Positions 28,075 through 36,648 of a DNA stretch of 64,000 bases are shown piece after piece; position 1 is the first letter of the stretch; every line of letters begins with the position of its first letter. The position numbers and the translations under genes were made by a program. The DNA is taken from NCBI GenBank assembly GCA_002305015.1, contig DBPW01000026.1, positions 6,402-70,401 of the forward strand, in the 5' to 3' direction. The notes below the pieces were generated by a model. That model saw only the letters and a list, made by a program, of their open reading frames with translations, was not told where the DNA came from and made no database searches. Source of the stretch: Bacteroidales bacterium UBA1410 (GTDB lineage: Bacteria > Bacteroidota > Bacteroidia > Bacteroidales > Dysgonomonadaceae).

Positions 28075-28956
28075 TTACTTGTAAATTTCCTTTTTAGCTG
28101 CCAGAAGGGTATTTTTCATTAACGAAACAATGGTCATGGGTCCTACACCGCCGGGAACCGGAGTAATGTAAGCACATTTGGGAGCAACTTCATCAAAAGC
28201 AACATCGCCGGTGAGTTTAAATCCCGATTTGGTTTTGGTGGAAGGAACGCGTGTTGTCCCCACATCAATCACAACCACTCCCTCTTTTACCATATCGCCT
28301 TTCACAAACTCGGGAACCCCCAGAGCAGCAATAATAATATCGGCCTGAAGACACATGTCTTTGATGTTTTGGGTGCGACTATGACAAACAGTTACGGTAC
28401 AATCGCCGGGATAGCTTTTCTGCAACATCAGCATGGCAACAGGTTTACCCACAATGTTGCTGCGCCCCAAGACTACGCAGTGTTTTCCTTTGGTTTCGAT
28501 TTTGTATCGCCTAAGCAATTCCAAAATACCTGATGGTGTGGCCGACAAAAAACAGGGCAAACCAATCGACATGCGTCCTACGTTGACGGGATGAAAACCA
28601 TCGACATCTTTACGATAATCGATAGCCTCGATGATTTTATCTTCGGAAATATGCTTCGGCAAAGGCAGCTGCACTATAAAACCATCCACATCATCGTCCT
28701 TGTTAAGTCGATCCACACAAGCAAGAAGTTCCTCCTCACTCACATTGTATTCGTAACGAATGAGCGTAGACTTAAACCCCAATTCTTCGCAGGTTCTCAC
28801 CTTGTTGGCCACATACGTTTCGCTTCCGCCATCATGCCCAACGAGAACAGCGGCTAAATGAGGAACTTTTGCTCCTGCTGCTTTCATTTCCTCGACTTCT
28901 GCCGCAATTTCTTTTTTTATTTGTGCTGCTACGGCCTTACCATCAATAAGTTCCAT
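28075..28956 (-). CDS. folD: Bifunctional methylenetetrahydrofolate dehydrogenase/cyclohydrolase
   Basis: FolD converts 5,10-methylene-THF to 10-formyl-THF in two steps, feeding purine and formyl-Met synthesis. The 293-residue protein shows the Tyr..Lys active-site segment (SETYVANKVRTCEELG), QLPLPKHI, the NADP-binding GRSNIVGKP and the C-terminal PGGVGPMT. It is 11 bases downstream of ffh on the same strand, so the pair is probably one transcript. A second gene for purine synthesis, purA, lies 6 kb away. Confidence 0.97.
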   Translation of the reverse strand: MELIDGKAVAAQIKKEIAAEVEEMKAAGAKVPHLAAVLVGHDGGSETYVANKVRTCEELGFKSTLIRYEYNVSEEELLACVDRLNKDDDVDGFIVQLPLPKHISEDKIIEAIDYRKDVDGFHPVNVGRMSIGLPCFLSATPSGILELLRRYKIETKGKHCVVLGRSNIVGKPVAMLMLQKSYPGDCTVTVCHSRTQNIKDMCLQADIIIAALGVPEFVKGDMVKEGVVVIDVGTTRVPSTKTKSGFKLTGDVAFDEVAPKCAYITPVPGGVGPMTIVSLMKNTLLAAKKEIYK

Positions 28957-28967
28957 ATCATTCCTAT

Positions 28968-30293
28968 TTATCTTCGCCTTACATTTTTCATCATTGCTTT
29001 GGGACCGCCTTGCGTCATCAAACGCATCATTTTGCGTGTTTCATCAAATTGTTTGATGAGTTTGTTCACTTCCTGAACATTGGTACCGCTTCCTTTTGCT
29101 ATGCGTGCCCGACGACTTCCATTCAATATTTCGGGATGAGCGCGTTCGTCGGGGGTCATAGACTGTATAATGGCTTCTATCCCTTTGAAGGCATCATCGT
29201 CGATATCGAGATCCTTAATCTGTTTTCCGACACCCGGAATCATCGATGCCAAATCTTTCAGGTTCCCCATCTTTTTGATTTGTCGGATTTGAGAAAGGAA
29301 ATCGTTGAAATCGAACTGATTCTTTGCAATTTTTTTCTGAAGACGGCGGGCTTCTTCTTCGTCATACTGCTCCTGAGCTTTTTCCACCAATGAAACAATA
29401 TCGCCCATTCCGAGAATACGATCGGCCATACGTTCAGGATGAAATACGTCGATCGCATCGAATTTTTCACCGGTTCCTATAAACTTAATCGGCTTGTTTA
29501 CAACGGAACGAATGGATAAAGCCGCTCCACCTCGTGTATCCCCATCGAGCTTAGTAAGAACCACTCCATCGAAATCGAGCCGCTCATTGAATTCTTTTGC
29601 TGTGTTTACCGCATCTTGTCCGGTCATGGCATCCACCACGAAAAGAATTTCCTGCGGATTCACGGCTTTCTTAATGGATTCGATTTCGTTCATCATTTGC
29701 TCATCGATAGCCAACCGACCTGCCGTATCAATGATGATGAGGTCCTTTCCGTGCTGTTTGGCATACTGCACAGCATTCTGCGCAATATTTACCGGATTTT
29801 TGTTGTCCTCCTCGGCATAAACCGATACACCAATTTGTTCTCCCAAAACCTTTAATTGTTCAATAGCTGCCGGACGATACACGTCACCCGCAACCAAAAG
29901 CGGATTCTTGCCCCGTTTCGATTTCAACATATTGGCCAACTTGGCCGAAAAAGTGGTTTTACCCGAACCCTGCAGTCCCGCCATAAGAATAATGGCAGGA
30001 CTGCCCTTTATGTTGATATCGACCGCCGTTCCACCCATGAGCATTGCGAGCTCATCATGAACAATTTTAATCATCAACTGTTCCGGCTTAATGGCGGTAA
30101 GCACATTTTGGCCTAGTGCTTTTTGCTTTACGGTTTCGGTAAACTCTTTGGCTGTTTTATAATTAACGTCGGCATCGAGTAAAGCACGACGAACATCTTT
30201 TAGTGTTTCGGCAACATTAATTTCGGTGATTTTTCCCTCACCTTTCAATATTTTAAACGATCTTTCAAGTCTATCGCTCAGATTCTCAAACAT
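28968..30293 (-). CDS. ffh: Signal recognition particle protein Ffh
   Basis: Ffh binds 4.5S RNA and the signal sequences of nascent inner-membrane proteins and hands them to FtsY. The 441-residue protein has the N domain, the GTPase G domain with P-loop GLQGSGKTT (near 105-115), DTAGR and TKLDGDTRGG, and the M domain ending in a basic Met-containing tail (PKAMMKNVRRR). A leftward TATCTTTG box at 30323-30330 lies 30 bases upstream of the start. Confidence 0.97.
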   Translation of the reverse strand: MFENLSDRLERSFKILKGEGKITEINVAETLKDVRRALLDADVNYKTAKEFTETVKQKALGQNVLTAIKPEQLMIKIVHDELAMLMGGTAVDINIKGSPAIILMAGLQGSGKTTFSAKLANMLKSKRGKNPLLVAGDVYRPAAIEQLKVLGEQIGVSVYAEEDNKNPVNIAQNAVQYAKQHGKDLIIIDTAGRLAIDEQMMNEIESIKKAVNPQEILFVVDAMTGQDAVNTAKEFNERLDFDGVVLTKLDGDTRGGAALSIRSVVNKPIKFIGTGEKFDAIDVFHPERMADRILGMGDIVSLVEKAQEQYDEEEARRLQKKIAKNQFDFNDFLSQIRQIKKMGNLKDLASMIPGVGKQIKDLDIDDDAFKGIEAIIQSMTPDERAHPEILNGSRRARIAKGSGTNVQEVNKLIKQFDETRKMMRLMTQGGPKAMMKNVRRR

Positions 30294-30362
30294 ACTATTT
30301 TATCGGATTTTTTATGAAAGTACAAAGATAAGGAAAAATCGGAATTTTTTCTAACGGCGAAT

Positions 30363-30707
30363 TCATTTTACTTCTCTACGATCACAAATGCCGTTTTTGT
30401 TGGCATCAATAAAATTTGTTCCCCTGCCTTTACCATTGTAAAGACCGGCTCCATTCTGCTGACCGCGACCTTGTCCTTTACCTGTGCCGTTGCAGAGGGC
30501 TTGCCTTCCGTTTGCATTGGGATTTCCGGGCTTTCCGCTTTCGAAATTATCGCAGATGCCATTGTTGTTTTTGTCTACAAAAGACGGACCACGTTGAATG
30601 GTTGTCGTTTCTTGTTTTTTAGTTTGATTCCGGGTTTGATTCTGTGCACTTGCCAATCCTGCAGTTGCAACCAATGCCAATACTGCAATTGCTAATTTTG
30701 TTTTCAT
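30363..30707 (-). CDS. Small exported protein with two EF-hand-like loops
   Basis: This 114-residue protein has a clear signal peptide ending near LASAQ (residue 22), a Gln/Thr-rich linker, and two copies of a calcium-loop pattern, FVDKNNNGICDNFE (near 46-59) and FIDANKNGICDRRE (near 99-112), each of the D.N.NGICD type. Between them is a Gly/Gln-rich stretch (GKGQGRGQQNGAG). The spacing of Asp, Asn and Gly fits a dockerin/EF-hand loop that binds Ca or another divalent metal, and the conserved Cys in each loop may pair. It follows the Spy-like gene by 38 bases on the same strand, so it is probably the last gene of that stress operon. Confidence 0.75.
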   Translation of the reverse strand: MKTKLAIAVLALVATAGLASAQNQTRNQTKKQETTTIQRGPSFVDKNNNGICDNFESGKPGNPNANGRQALCNGTGKGQGRGQQNGAGLYNGKGRGTNFIDANKNGICDRREVK

Positions 30708-30745
30708 AATTCTCTGTTTTTATATTGTTAATAACTGTTTAACTT

Positions 30746-31312
30746 TTATGGTTGTGTATTACGTCCATATCGGTGTCTGAAACCCTGGTTGGTTCCTATA
30801 CTGTCGCTACGGCCATAACCATAGCCTCGATGCGTTTGAATAGTTTCATCGCGATACAATGGCAAAAACGTGCGTTGTAACATGATACATTGCGAAGAGT
30901 CGCAGACTGATTTCATTTTCAGATAGAAATTATTCGTTAGTCTCTTCAGTTCGGCATGATGTTTCCCTAATTGATCCGACAAGTAATTTAACTTTGCGGT
31001 ATCGGGATGATTTTCATTCAGTTCGTTAAACATCTCCATTTTAAGCGAATCTATTGAAAATATAAGTCGTGCTGCACCGGGTTGAAATTCACGATTTGCC
31101 TGCCGAAAAGCTTCCATCTGATCATCATTAAAACCCAACGTTTGACGAAAATATTTTCCGGAAATTCGATTCTGTCCCTCTCCTGACAGTGAAACAACCA
31201 CATCATGGCCATTTTCTCGATAATTTTGATAAAGAATTGTGCCGATAGTGGTTAAATTCAGTACCCCTAATAACACAACGATCCATATCCATATTTTATT
31301 GGTCTTATTCAT
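30746..31312 (-). CDS. Spy/CpxP-like periplasmic heavy-metal-sensor-type protein
   Basis: The 188-residue protein has one N-terminal membrane segment (residues 8-28) and a periplasmic helical domain with FRQTLGFNDDQMEAFRQA and long amphipathic helices to about 150. The tail is rich in Arg, Gly and Tyr. This is the LTxxQ-like fold of CnrX and Spy/CpxP proteins, which act as metal sensors or periplasmic chaperones. Its start overlaps the anti-sigma gene by 8 bases. With the ECF sigma and anti-sigma genes before it, the order resembles CnrYXH-type metal-response loci; that comparison is inference. Confidence 0.72.
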   Translation of the reverse strand: MNKTNKIWIWIVVLLGVLNLTTIGTILYQNYRENGHDVVVSLSGEGQNRISGKYFRQTLGFNDDQMEAFRQANREFQPGAARLIFSIDSLKMEMFNELNENHPDTAKLNYLSDQLGKHHAELKRLTNNFYLKMKSVCDSSQCIMLQRTFLPLYRDETIQTHRGYGYGRSDSIGTNQGFRHRYGRNTQP

Positions 31313-31598
31313 GACTATTTAAAGAATAATATCCAAAATTTTCGATTTCATTATCATTAATATTCATCGTTATCTCCTGCGATATAGGGTTGATATAGCT
31401 GTTACCCAGAGTAATTCCCAGAAAAACTACAGCAACAATACTTGCAACAAAGACAACAATCTGCCACCACGGAACAATCTTTATCTCTGTCTGTTGCATT
31501 TTCTCGACTTCTGCCATAATACGGGTAGTCAAGAACGGATTGGGTTCTGTCTGCTTCTCATCCCGAATAAAATCATCTATGAAATTTTCCGTTCTCAT
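31305..31598 (-). CDS. Probable anti-sigma factor (single-pass membrane)
   Basis: This 97-residue protein has a cytosolic N-terminal part of about 45 residues (IDDFIRDEKQTEPNPFLTTR then a helix), one membrane segment near residues 46-68 (VVFVASIVAVVFLG) and a short periplasmic end. It lies 44 bases after the ECF sigma gene and overlaps the next gene. The position and one-pass layout fit an anti-sigma factor that holds the sigma factor at the membrane. It lacks the zinc-binding HxxxCxxC motif of ZAS-type anti-sigmas. Confidence 0.7.
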   Translation of the reverse strand: MRTENFIDDFIRDEKQTEPNPFLTTRIMAEVEKMQQTEIKIVPWWQIVVFVASIVAVVFLGITLGNSYINPISQEITMNINDNEIENFGYYSLNSHE

Positions 31599-31642
31599 CT
31601 GATAGCCTTTTTAAAAAATTAGACATTCTCTTTAGTAATTTC

Positions 31643-32197
31643 CTACGGGCGATTCAATTTTTTCTGCAAATTATTTTTAGCCCTTTGCAACAATTGCTCC
31701 ACAGCACCTTCGGTAGTATTCATGATTGCTGCAATTTCCTTCTGCGGAAGTTCTTCATACTTACTCAGAATAAAAGCGCTTCGTTGTTTTTCGGATAACG
31801 AATCAATGGCTTTTTTTATGAGTAGGTTCCGTTCCGATGTTATCAATTTTTCCAACGGCGTTTTCTCTTTATCGTATTGATTAAATGCACTCTGCCAAAC
31901 ATCCTCAATAGATTGCAAAACTCGTTTTTTACGATTACGATTTACAAAATTAATGCACGTATTGATGGTTATTCGATAAAGCCAGGTTGAAAACTCCGAA
32001 TCGTGATTAAAAGTCGATAATGACTGATAAACCTTGATAAATACCTCTTGTGTAAGATCTTCCGCATCTTCCTTCAAATGAACAAAACCCATCGCCACAT
32101 GAAACACCCTTTCCTGATATTTTTCCATCAACGTTTTAAAAGCAAGAGTATTACCGGAAACTATTTCTTGTATGAGTTGCTCTTCAGCCATGTACAC
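31643..32197 (-). CDS. ECF-type RNA polymerase sigma factor
   Basis: The 184-residue protein has region 2 with LTQEVFIKVYQSLSTF and FSTWLYRITINTCINFVNR, and region 4 with LSEKQRSAFILSKYEELPQ followed by the helix-turn-helix KEIAAIMNTTEGAVEQLLQRA. This is a typical ECF sigma factor. The start may be Met1 (32197) or Met3. It heads a leftward cluster with an anti-sigma, a Spy-like protein and an exported loop protein, and is divergent from a GHL10 hydrolase gene. An 8-bp inverted repeat (32269-32276 with 32283-32290) lies in the gap and could be regulatory. Confidence 0.92.
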   Translation of the reverse strand: MYMAEEQLIQEIVSGNTLAFKTLMEKYQERVFHVAMGFVHLKEDAEDLTQEVFIKVYQSLSTFNHDSEFSTWLYRITINTCINFVNRNRKKRVLQSIEDVWQSAFNQYDKEKTPLEKLITSERNLLIKKAIDSLSEKQRSAFILSKYEELPQKEIAAIMNTTEGAVEQLLQRAKNNLQKKLNRP

Positions 32198-32366
32198 CTT
32201 ACTATCTTTGATGAGTTAGACAGCACTATTATCGTTTTCCTATGGAATGAATTTCTAAATTGCACGCAATTTCATTAAAAAAAATGAAATACAAAACACG
32301 TTGTCTATTTTATCTGTATTTTTATTCTAAATTTGTATGAAAAGTTTAGAACGATTATAATTAACA

Positions 32367-33821
32367 ATGAAGAAAATTGTCCTTTCTTTTATCATTTTAG
32401 TTGCTGCTGCAATTAAAGTTTTTTCGCAGGCCTATCCGGCAACAGAAATAAGAGCCGTATGGTTAACAACAAATTATAATCTGGATTGGCCAAAAAACAT
32501 GTTCAGCGTAGATGCTCAAAAAAATGAGCTTATCCAACTACTGGACGAACTGAAAAGTTTACATATCAATATGGTACTTTTTCAAACTCGTACCAACGAT
32601 GAAGTATTGTATCAATCGCAGATAGAACCCATGTACCGAAGTGTGGCTAAAAATTATGGAGGAAAAGCATTTGACCCATTGGCTTTTGTGATAGAAGAAT
32701 GCCACAAACGGGGAATGGAATGCCATGCATGGCTTATTACGTATCCGCTGGGGTCGAAAAACCACATCAAAAGTTTGGGCAACGCATCCGTAGTAAAAAA
32801 ACACCCACAACTTGTTACGCTATATAAAAACCAATGGTATCTTGATCCCGGGAATCCAAAAACAGACGATTATCTGTTATCCATCGTAAAGGAAATCGTT
32901 ACCAATTACGACGTAGACGGCATTCATTTCGATTACATTCGCTACCCGGCCAACTGCACCAACTTTTTCGACCAATCGGAATATAATCGTTACGGAAAAA
33001 GTCAACCACGCGATAATTGGCGCAGAAGCAACATCAATCGTTTTGTAGGCAAAGTATACGACTGGGTTAAAAGCGTAAAACCGTGGGTTATGATAAGCAG
33101 CTCACCCGTAGGAAGATATCGACCTCTTCTTGATAACCCCAACGATGGGTGGACGGCATACAACAGCGTATATCAGGACCCCATTCAGTGGTTGAATTCG
33201 GGTAAACACGATGCGATTTTCCCCATGATGTACTATCGCGACAAACTTTTTTATCCCTACTTAAACGACTGGATGGGCAACAGCAAAGGACGTTTTGTAG
33301 TACCGGGATTGGGGATTTATCAGATCCAGGAATTGGGATGGCAACAAAAAGATATTATCGATCAGATGGAATACTCACGAACTAAAAATGCATCCGGAAA
33401 CGCTTTCTTTCGTACCGAGCATTTGTTGAAACATAATCGCGACATCCTTCATGCAATGAAAAACGTGTATTATCGTTATCCGGCTAAATTACCGCCAATG
33501 ACGTGGCTATCGGATACATTACCTGAACCTCCCTACGACTTGAGAGCAGAGAAAACGACAACCGGTTTTCAACTTCGTTGGAAAGTAAAAAACCCTACTG
33601 CACGCCTTACCTTCAATATATATCGTACCAAAACCGATAGTTTGGATTTAAACAATGGAGCTACCCTCCTTGCCACCGGAATAAGACAACCCGTTTTTAC
33701 CTACCTCCCTCCCGAAGATGACCAAGCGTACTATTATTTCATTACTGCGTCAGACTCGTTTCATAACGAAAGCAGTCCGTGTGTCCCCGCATTTTTCTGG
33801 CATTCCGAAACCATAAAATAA
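32367..33821 (+). CDS. Family 10-like (GHL10) glycosylhydrolase, exported
   Basis: The 484-residue protein has a signal peptide (about 1-20) and a GHL10/YngK-type barrel starting EIRAVWLTTNYNLDWP. Recognisable blocks are YDVDGIHFDYIRYPA (residues near 188-202) and FPMMYYRDKLFYPY. A C-terminal domain of about 100 residues resembles a fibronectin-type beta-sandwich. Relatives are annotated as glycosidases of uncertain substrate, some linked to peptidoglycan or surface glycans. A TAAATTTG box at 32328-32335 precedes the start by 31 bases, with no -33 TTTG at the right distance. Confidence 0.85.
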   Translation: MKKIVLSFIILVAAAIKVFSQAYPATEIRAVWLTTNYNLDWPKNMFSVDAQKNELIQLLDELKSLHINMVLFQTRTNDEVLYQSQIEPMYRSVAKNYGGKAFDPLAFVIEECHKRGMECHAWLITYPLGSKNHIKSLGNASVVKKHPQLVTLYKNQWYLDPGNPKTDDYLLSIVKEIVTNYDVDGIHFDYIRYPANCTNFFDQSEYNRYGKSQPRDNWRRSNINRFVGKVYDWVKSVKPWVMISSSPVGRYRPLLDNPNDGWTAYNSVYQDPIQWLNSGKHDAIFPMMYYRDKLFYPYLNDWMGNSKGRFVVPGLGIYQIQELGWQQKDIIDQMEYSRTKNASGNAFFRTEHLLKHNRDILHAMKNVYYRYPAKLPPMTWLSDTLPEPPYDLRAEKTTTGFQLRWKVKNPTARLTFNIYRTKTDSLDLNNGATLLATGIRQPVFTYLPPEDDQAYYYFITASDSFHNESSPCVPAFFWHSETIK

Positions 33822-33886
33822 AAGCACTTTTCAAAATAAACAACGAATAAAAAGGATATATCATAAAAAAGAAATATTTTTGTACT

Positions 33887-34420
33887 ATGGATAATGCAAA
33901 ATTAAGGAAACAGGTAAAAGACGAATTTATGGAATATTTGACGCTCCATAAATATCGAAAAACACCTGAACGTTTTGCCATCCTCGATCATATTTATTCC
34001 ACAAAAGGTCACTTCGATATGGATTCGTTGTATAAATCCATGATTGATGTAAATTTTCGTGTGAGTAGAGCAACATTATACAACACCATTGAATTGCTAC
34101 TCGATTGCGGATTAGTGGTAAAACATCAATTTGGGAGTAATGCCTCTACGTATGAACGAGCTTACGGCAACGATAATCACAGCCATCTGATCTGCATGTC
34201 GTGTGGCAATGTCCGGGAAATAAAAAACGGCAATTTGTTTACGCAGACTCAACAAAAAAAAATCAAAAAATTTACCGTACACTATTACAGTATGTATATT
34301 TACGGCATTTGCAGCAAATGTAGTCGCGATAAGAAAATAGAAATGGAAAAACTTACCTCAGCATCAACAGACGACAAATCTTCAAACAACAACACCGAAA
34401 AGAAACAAGATAAAAAATAA
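33887..34420 (+). CDS. Fur-family transcriptional regulator
   Basis: The 177-residue protein has the winged-helix DNA-binding part with RKTPERFAILDHIYS and RVSRATLYNTIELLL. The dimer domain has HSHLICMSCGNV and GICSKC, which give the two CxxC pairs of the structural zinc site. The C-terminal tail is long, Ser/Asp/Lys-rich and probably disordered. It overlaps purA by one base. A TATTTTTG -7-type box at 33875-33882 ends only 4 bases before the ATG. Whether it senses iron, zinc or peroxide cannot be told from the sequence. Confidence 0.92.
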   Translation: MDNAKLRKQVKDEFMEYLTLHKYRKTPERFAILDHIYSTKGHFDMDSLYKSMIDVNFRVSRATLYNTIELLLDCGLVVKHQFGSNASTYERAYGNDNHSHLICMSCGNVREIKNGNLFTQTQQKKIKKFTVHYYSMYIYGICSKCSRDKKIEMEKLTSASTDDKSSNNNTEKKQDKK

Positions 34421-35682
34421 TGAAAGTAGATGTAATTTTAGGCCTTCAGTGGGGTGACGAAGGCAAAGGGAAAATTGTGGACGTATTAACCCCAAACTAT
34501 CAAATCGTAGCACGTTTTCAAGGCGGGCCCAATGCAGGTCACACCTTGGAATTTGAAAAGCAAAAATACATACTGAAATCTATCCCGTCAGGAATTTTTC
34601 AAGAAGGGAAAATAAATATTATCGGCAACGGCATGGTGATCGATCCTGCCTTGTTTAAACAAGAAGTAGATGCCTTGGAAGCTTCAGGACACAAACTTAC
34701 CGACCGACTTTTCATTTCAAAAAAGGCACATCTCATTCTGCCTACCCACCGCTTACTCGATTCAGCATCAGAAAAAGAAAAGGGGGGTTCGATGATCGGA
34801 ACCACAGGCAAAGGCATAGGCCCTGCCTATACCGATAAGATAGCAAGAAACGGATTGAGAGTGGGTGACATATTCCACAATTTTGAAGAAAAATACCGGC
34901 AAGCTACCGATCGACACAAAAAGATATTATCGCAATATTCCTTATCGTACGATCTGGATGCGATTGAAAAAGAATGGTTTGAAGGTATAGAAAAAATAAA
35001 AACATTTAACATCATCGATAGCGAACATTTCATCAATAACCGCCTTGCCGAAGGAGACAACGTATTGGCTGAAGGGGCACAAGGGACCATGCTCGATATC
35101 GATTTCGGCACCTATCCTTTCGTTACTTCATCCAACACCATTTGTGCGGGTGCATGCACCGGTCTTGGAATAGCTCCACACAAAATCGATGAAGTCTATG
35201 GCGTTTTTAAAGCGTACTGTACCCGCGTAGGTAGCGGACCCTTTCCAACCGAATTGCTTGACGATACCGGGAAATTGCTTCGCGATAGAGGTTACGAATA
35301 TGGTTCGGTAACAAAACGTCCGCGTCGTTGCGGGTGGATCGACCTGGTTGCACTGCGATATGCCATCATGCTGAATGGGGTAACCAAACTGGTAATGATG
35401 AAAAGCGATGTACTCGATACGTTCGACACCATCAAAGCTTGCGTGGCTTATGAAGCAAACGGCAAAGAAACAGAAGATCTGCCGTTTGATCTCTCAGACA
35501 ACATTAAACCTATCTATGTTGAATTGCCGGGGTGGAAAACCGATATAACAAACATAAAATCGGAAGACGAATTCCCCGAAGAATTCAATTCCTATCTTAC
35601 ATTCCTCGAAGAAGAACTGGGTATCCCCATCGCTCTTGTTTCGGTGGGACCAAGTAGGGAACAGACTATTATTCGGCAATAA
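34420..35682 (+). CDS. purA: Adenylosuccinate synthase
   Basis: PurA joins IMP and aspartate with GTP, the first committed step to AMP. The 420-residue protein has the GTP-binding GLQWGDEGKGK at residues 7-17, GGPNAGHT, GTTGKGIGPAY and the C-terminal SVGPSREQTI. Its ATG uses the last base of the stop of the Fur-family gene (TAATG), so translation is probably coupled to the regulator. Confidence 0.98.
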   Translation: MKVDVILGLQWGDEGKGKIVDVLTPNYQIVARFQGGPNAGHTLEFEKQKYILKSIPSGIFQEGKINIIGNGMVIDPALFKQEVDALEASGHKLTDRLFISKKAHLILPTHRLLDSASEKEKGGSMIGTTGKGIGPAYTDKIARNGLRVGDIFHNFEEKYRQATDRHKKILSQYSLSYDLDAIEKEWFEGIEKIKTFNIIDSEHFINNRLAEGDNVLAEGAQGTMLDIDFGTYPFVTSSNTICAGACTGLGIAPHKIDEVYGVFKAYCTRVGSGPFPTELLDDTGKLLRDRGYEYGSVTKRPRRCGWIDLVALRYAIMLNGVTKLVMMKSDVLDTFDTIKACVAYEANGKETEDLPFDLSDNIKPIYVELPGWKTDITNIKSEDEFPEEFNSYLTFLEEELGIPIALVSVGPSREQTIIRQ

Positions 35683-35799
35683 AGTGAATAATATTGTTGT
35701 CATATCCTTGTTACTACAACGTATTGAATTGAACTGAACTTTTCATTATAAAAAGGTGTTGTATTAGAGTAAACACAATGTATTAAATTATTTGGTAAT

Positions 35800-36480
35800 A
35801 TGCTTATTTGGGTTTTATTTATTGCCATAGCACTGGCGAGTTATGCAGTCTCGGCAACCCTGCAACAACGATTTAAAAAATACTCGAAAATTCCTCTTCG
35901 TAACGGAATGACGGGACGAGATGTAGCTGAAAAAATGTTGAGGGATCACAATATTTACGACGTGCAAATTATTTCCACAAGAGGGAAACTTACCGATCAT
36001 TACAATCCGCTCAACAAAACCATAAACCTCAGCGAAGGCGTTTATGCGAGCAACAGTGTAGCAGCAGCTGCCATTGCAGCACACGAAACAGGTCATGCCG
36101 TACAACATGCCATCCAATATGCTCCCTTGAAAATGCGCTCTGCACTTGTACCGGTAGTTACCCTTACGTCGCAATGGGTAACGTGGGTATTATTAGCCGG
36201 CATCATTCTTATCCAAACTTTTCCTCTACTCATCTGGATTGGGATTGCCATGTTTGCGATGACCACCTTGTTTAGTTTCATTACGCTACCTGTTGAGATA
36301 AACGCCTCACAGCGCGCATTAGCGTGGTTGAGTCGGGCAGGAATAACTGATGTTACAAACGAGGCACAAGCTCGTGATGCACTGAAATGGGCAGCATATA
36401 CCTACGTTATTGCTGCATTGGGTTCATTAGCTACCCTCATTTATTATATATTAATTGCTTTAGGGGGTAACAGAAGATAA
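35800..36480 (+). CDS. YugP-type zinc metallopeptidase (membrane)
   Basis: This 226-residue protein belongs to the YugP-like neutral zinc metallopeptidase family. The zinc motif HETGHAVQH is at residues 95-103. There is one N-terminal membrane segment (1-18) and two to three more at about 130-170 and 200-222. Family blocks include LRNGMTGRDVAEKML and VEINASQRALAWL. It probably cleaves membrane or envelope proteins; the substrate is not known. It has a solid terminator just after it and no neighbour in the same operon. Confidence 0.9.
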   Translation: MLIWVLFIAIALASYAVSATLQQRFKKYSKIPLRNGMTGRDVAEKMLRDHNIYDVQIISTRGKLTDHYNPLNKTINLSEGVYASNSVAAAAIAAHETGHAVQHAIQYAPLKMRSALVPVVTLTSQWVTWVLLAGIILIQTFPLLIWIGIAMFAMTTLFSFITLPVEINASQRALAWLSRAGITDVTNEAQARDALKWAAYTYVIAALGSLATLIYYILIALGGNRR

Positions 36481-36519
36481 ATTCATCATTAATAAAATGA
36501 CTAATTCTAAATTAGCACT

Positions 36520-36549
36520 AAAAAGGCGGCTATATAATGCCGTCTTTTT
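36520..36549 (+). terminator. Intrinsic terminator after the YugP-type gene
   Basis: An 11-bp stem (36520-36530 with 36539-36549, one G-U pair) around an 8-base loop ends in a T-run, 40 bases past the stop codon. Confidence 0.85.
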
Positions 36550-36648
36550 ATTTTGTTTTGACTGAAAACGCAAAAAAGATTATCTTTACCCCATTAAAAA
36601 AAGAGGCACAAAAATAACATTAATGAACATACATAAAACAAAAAAACG

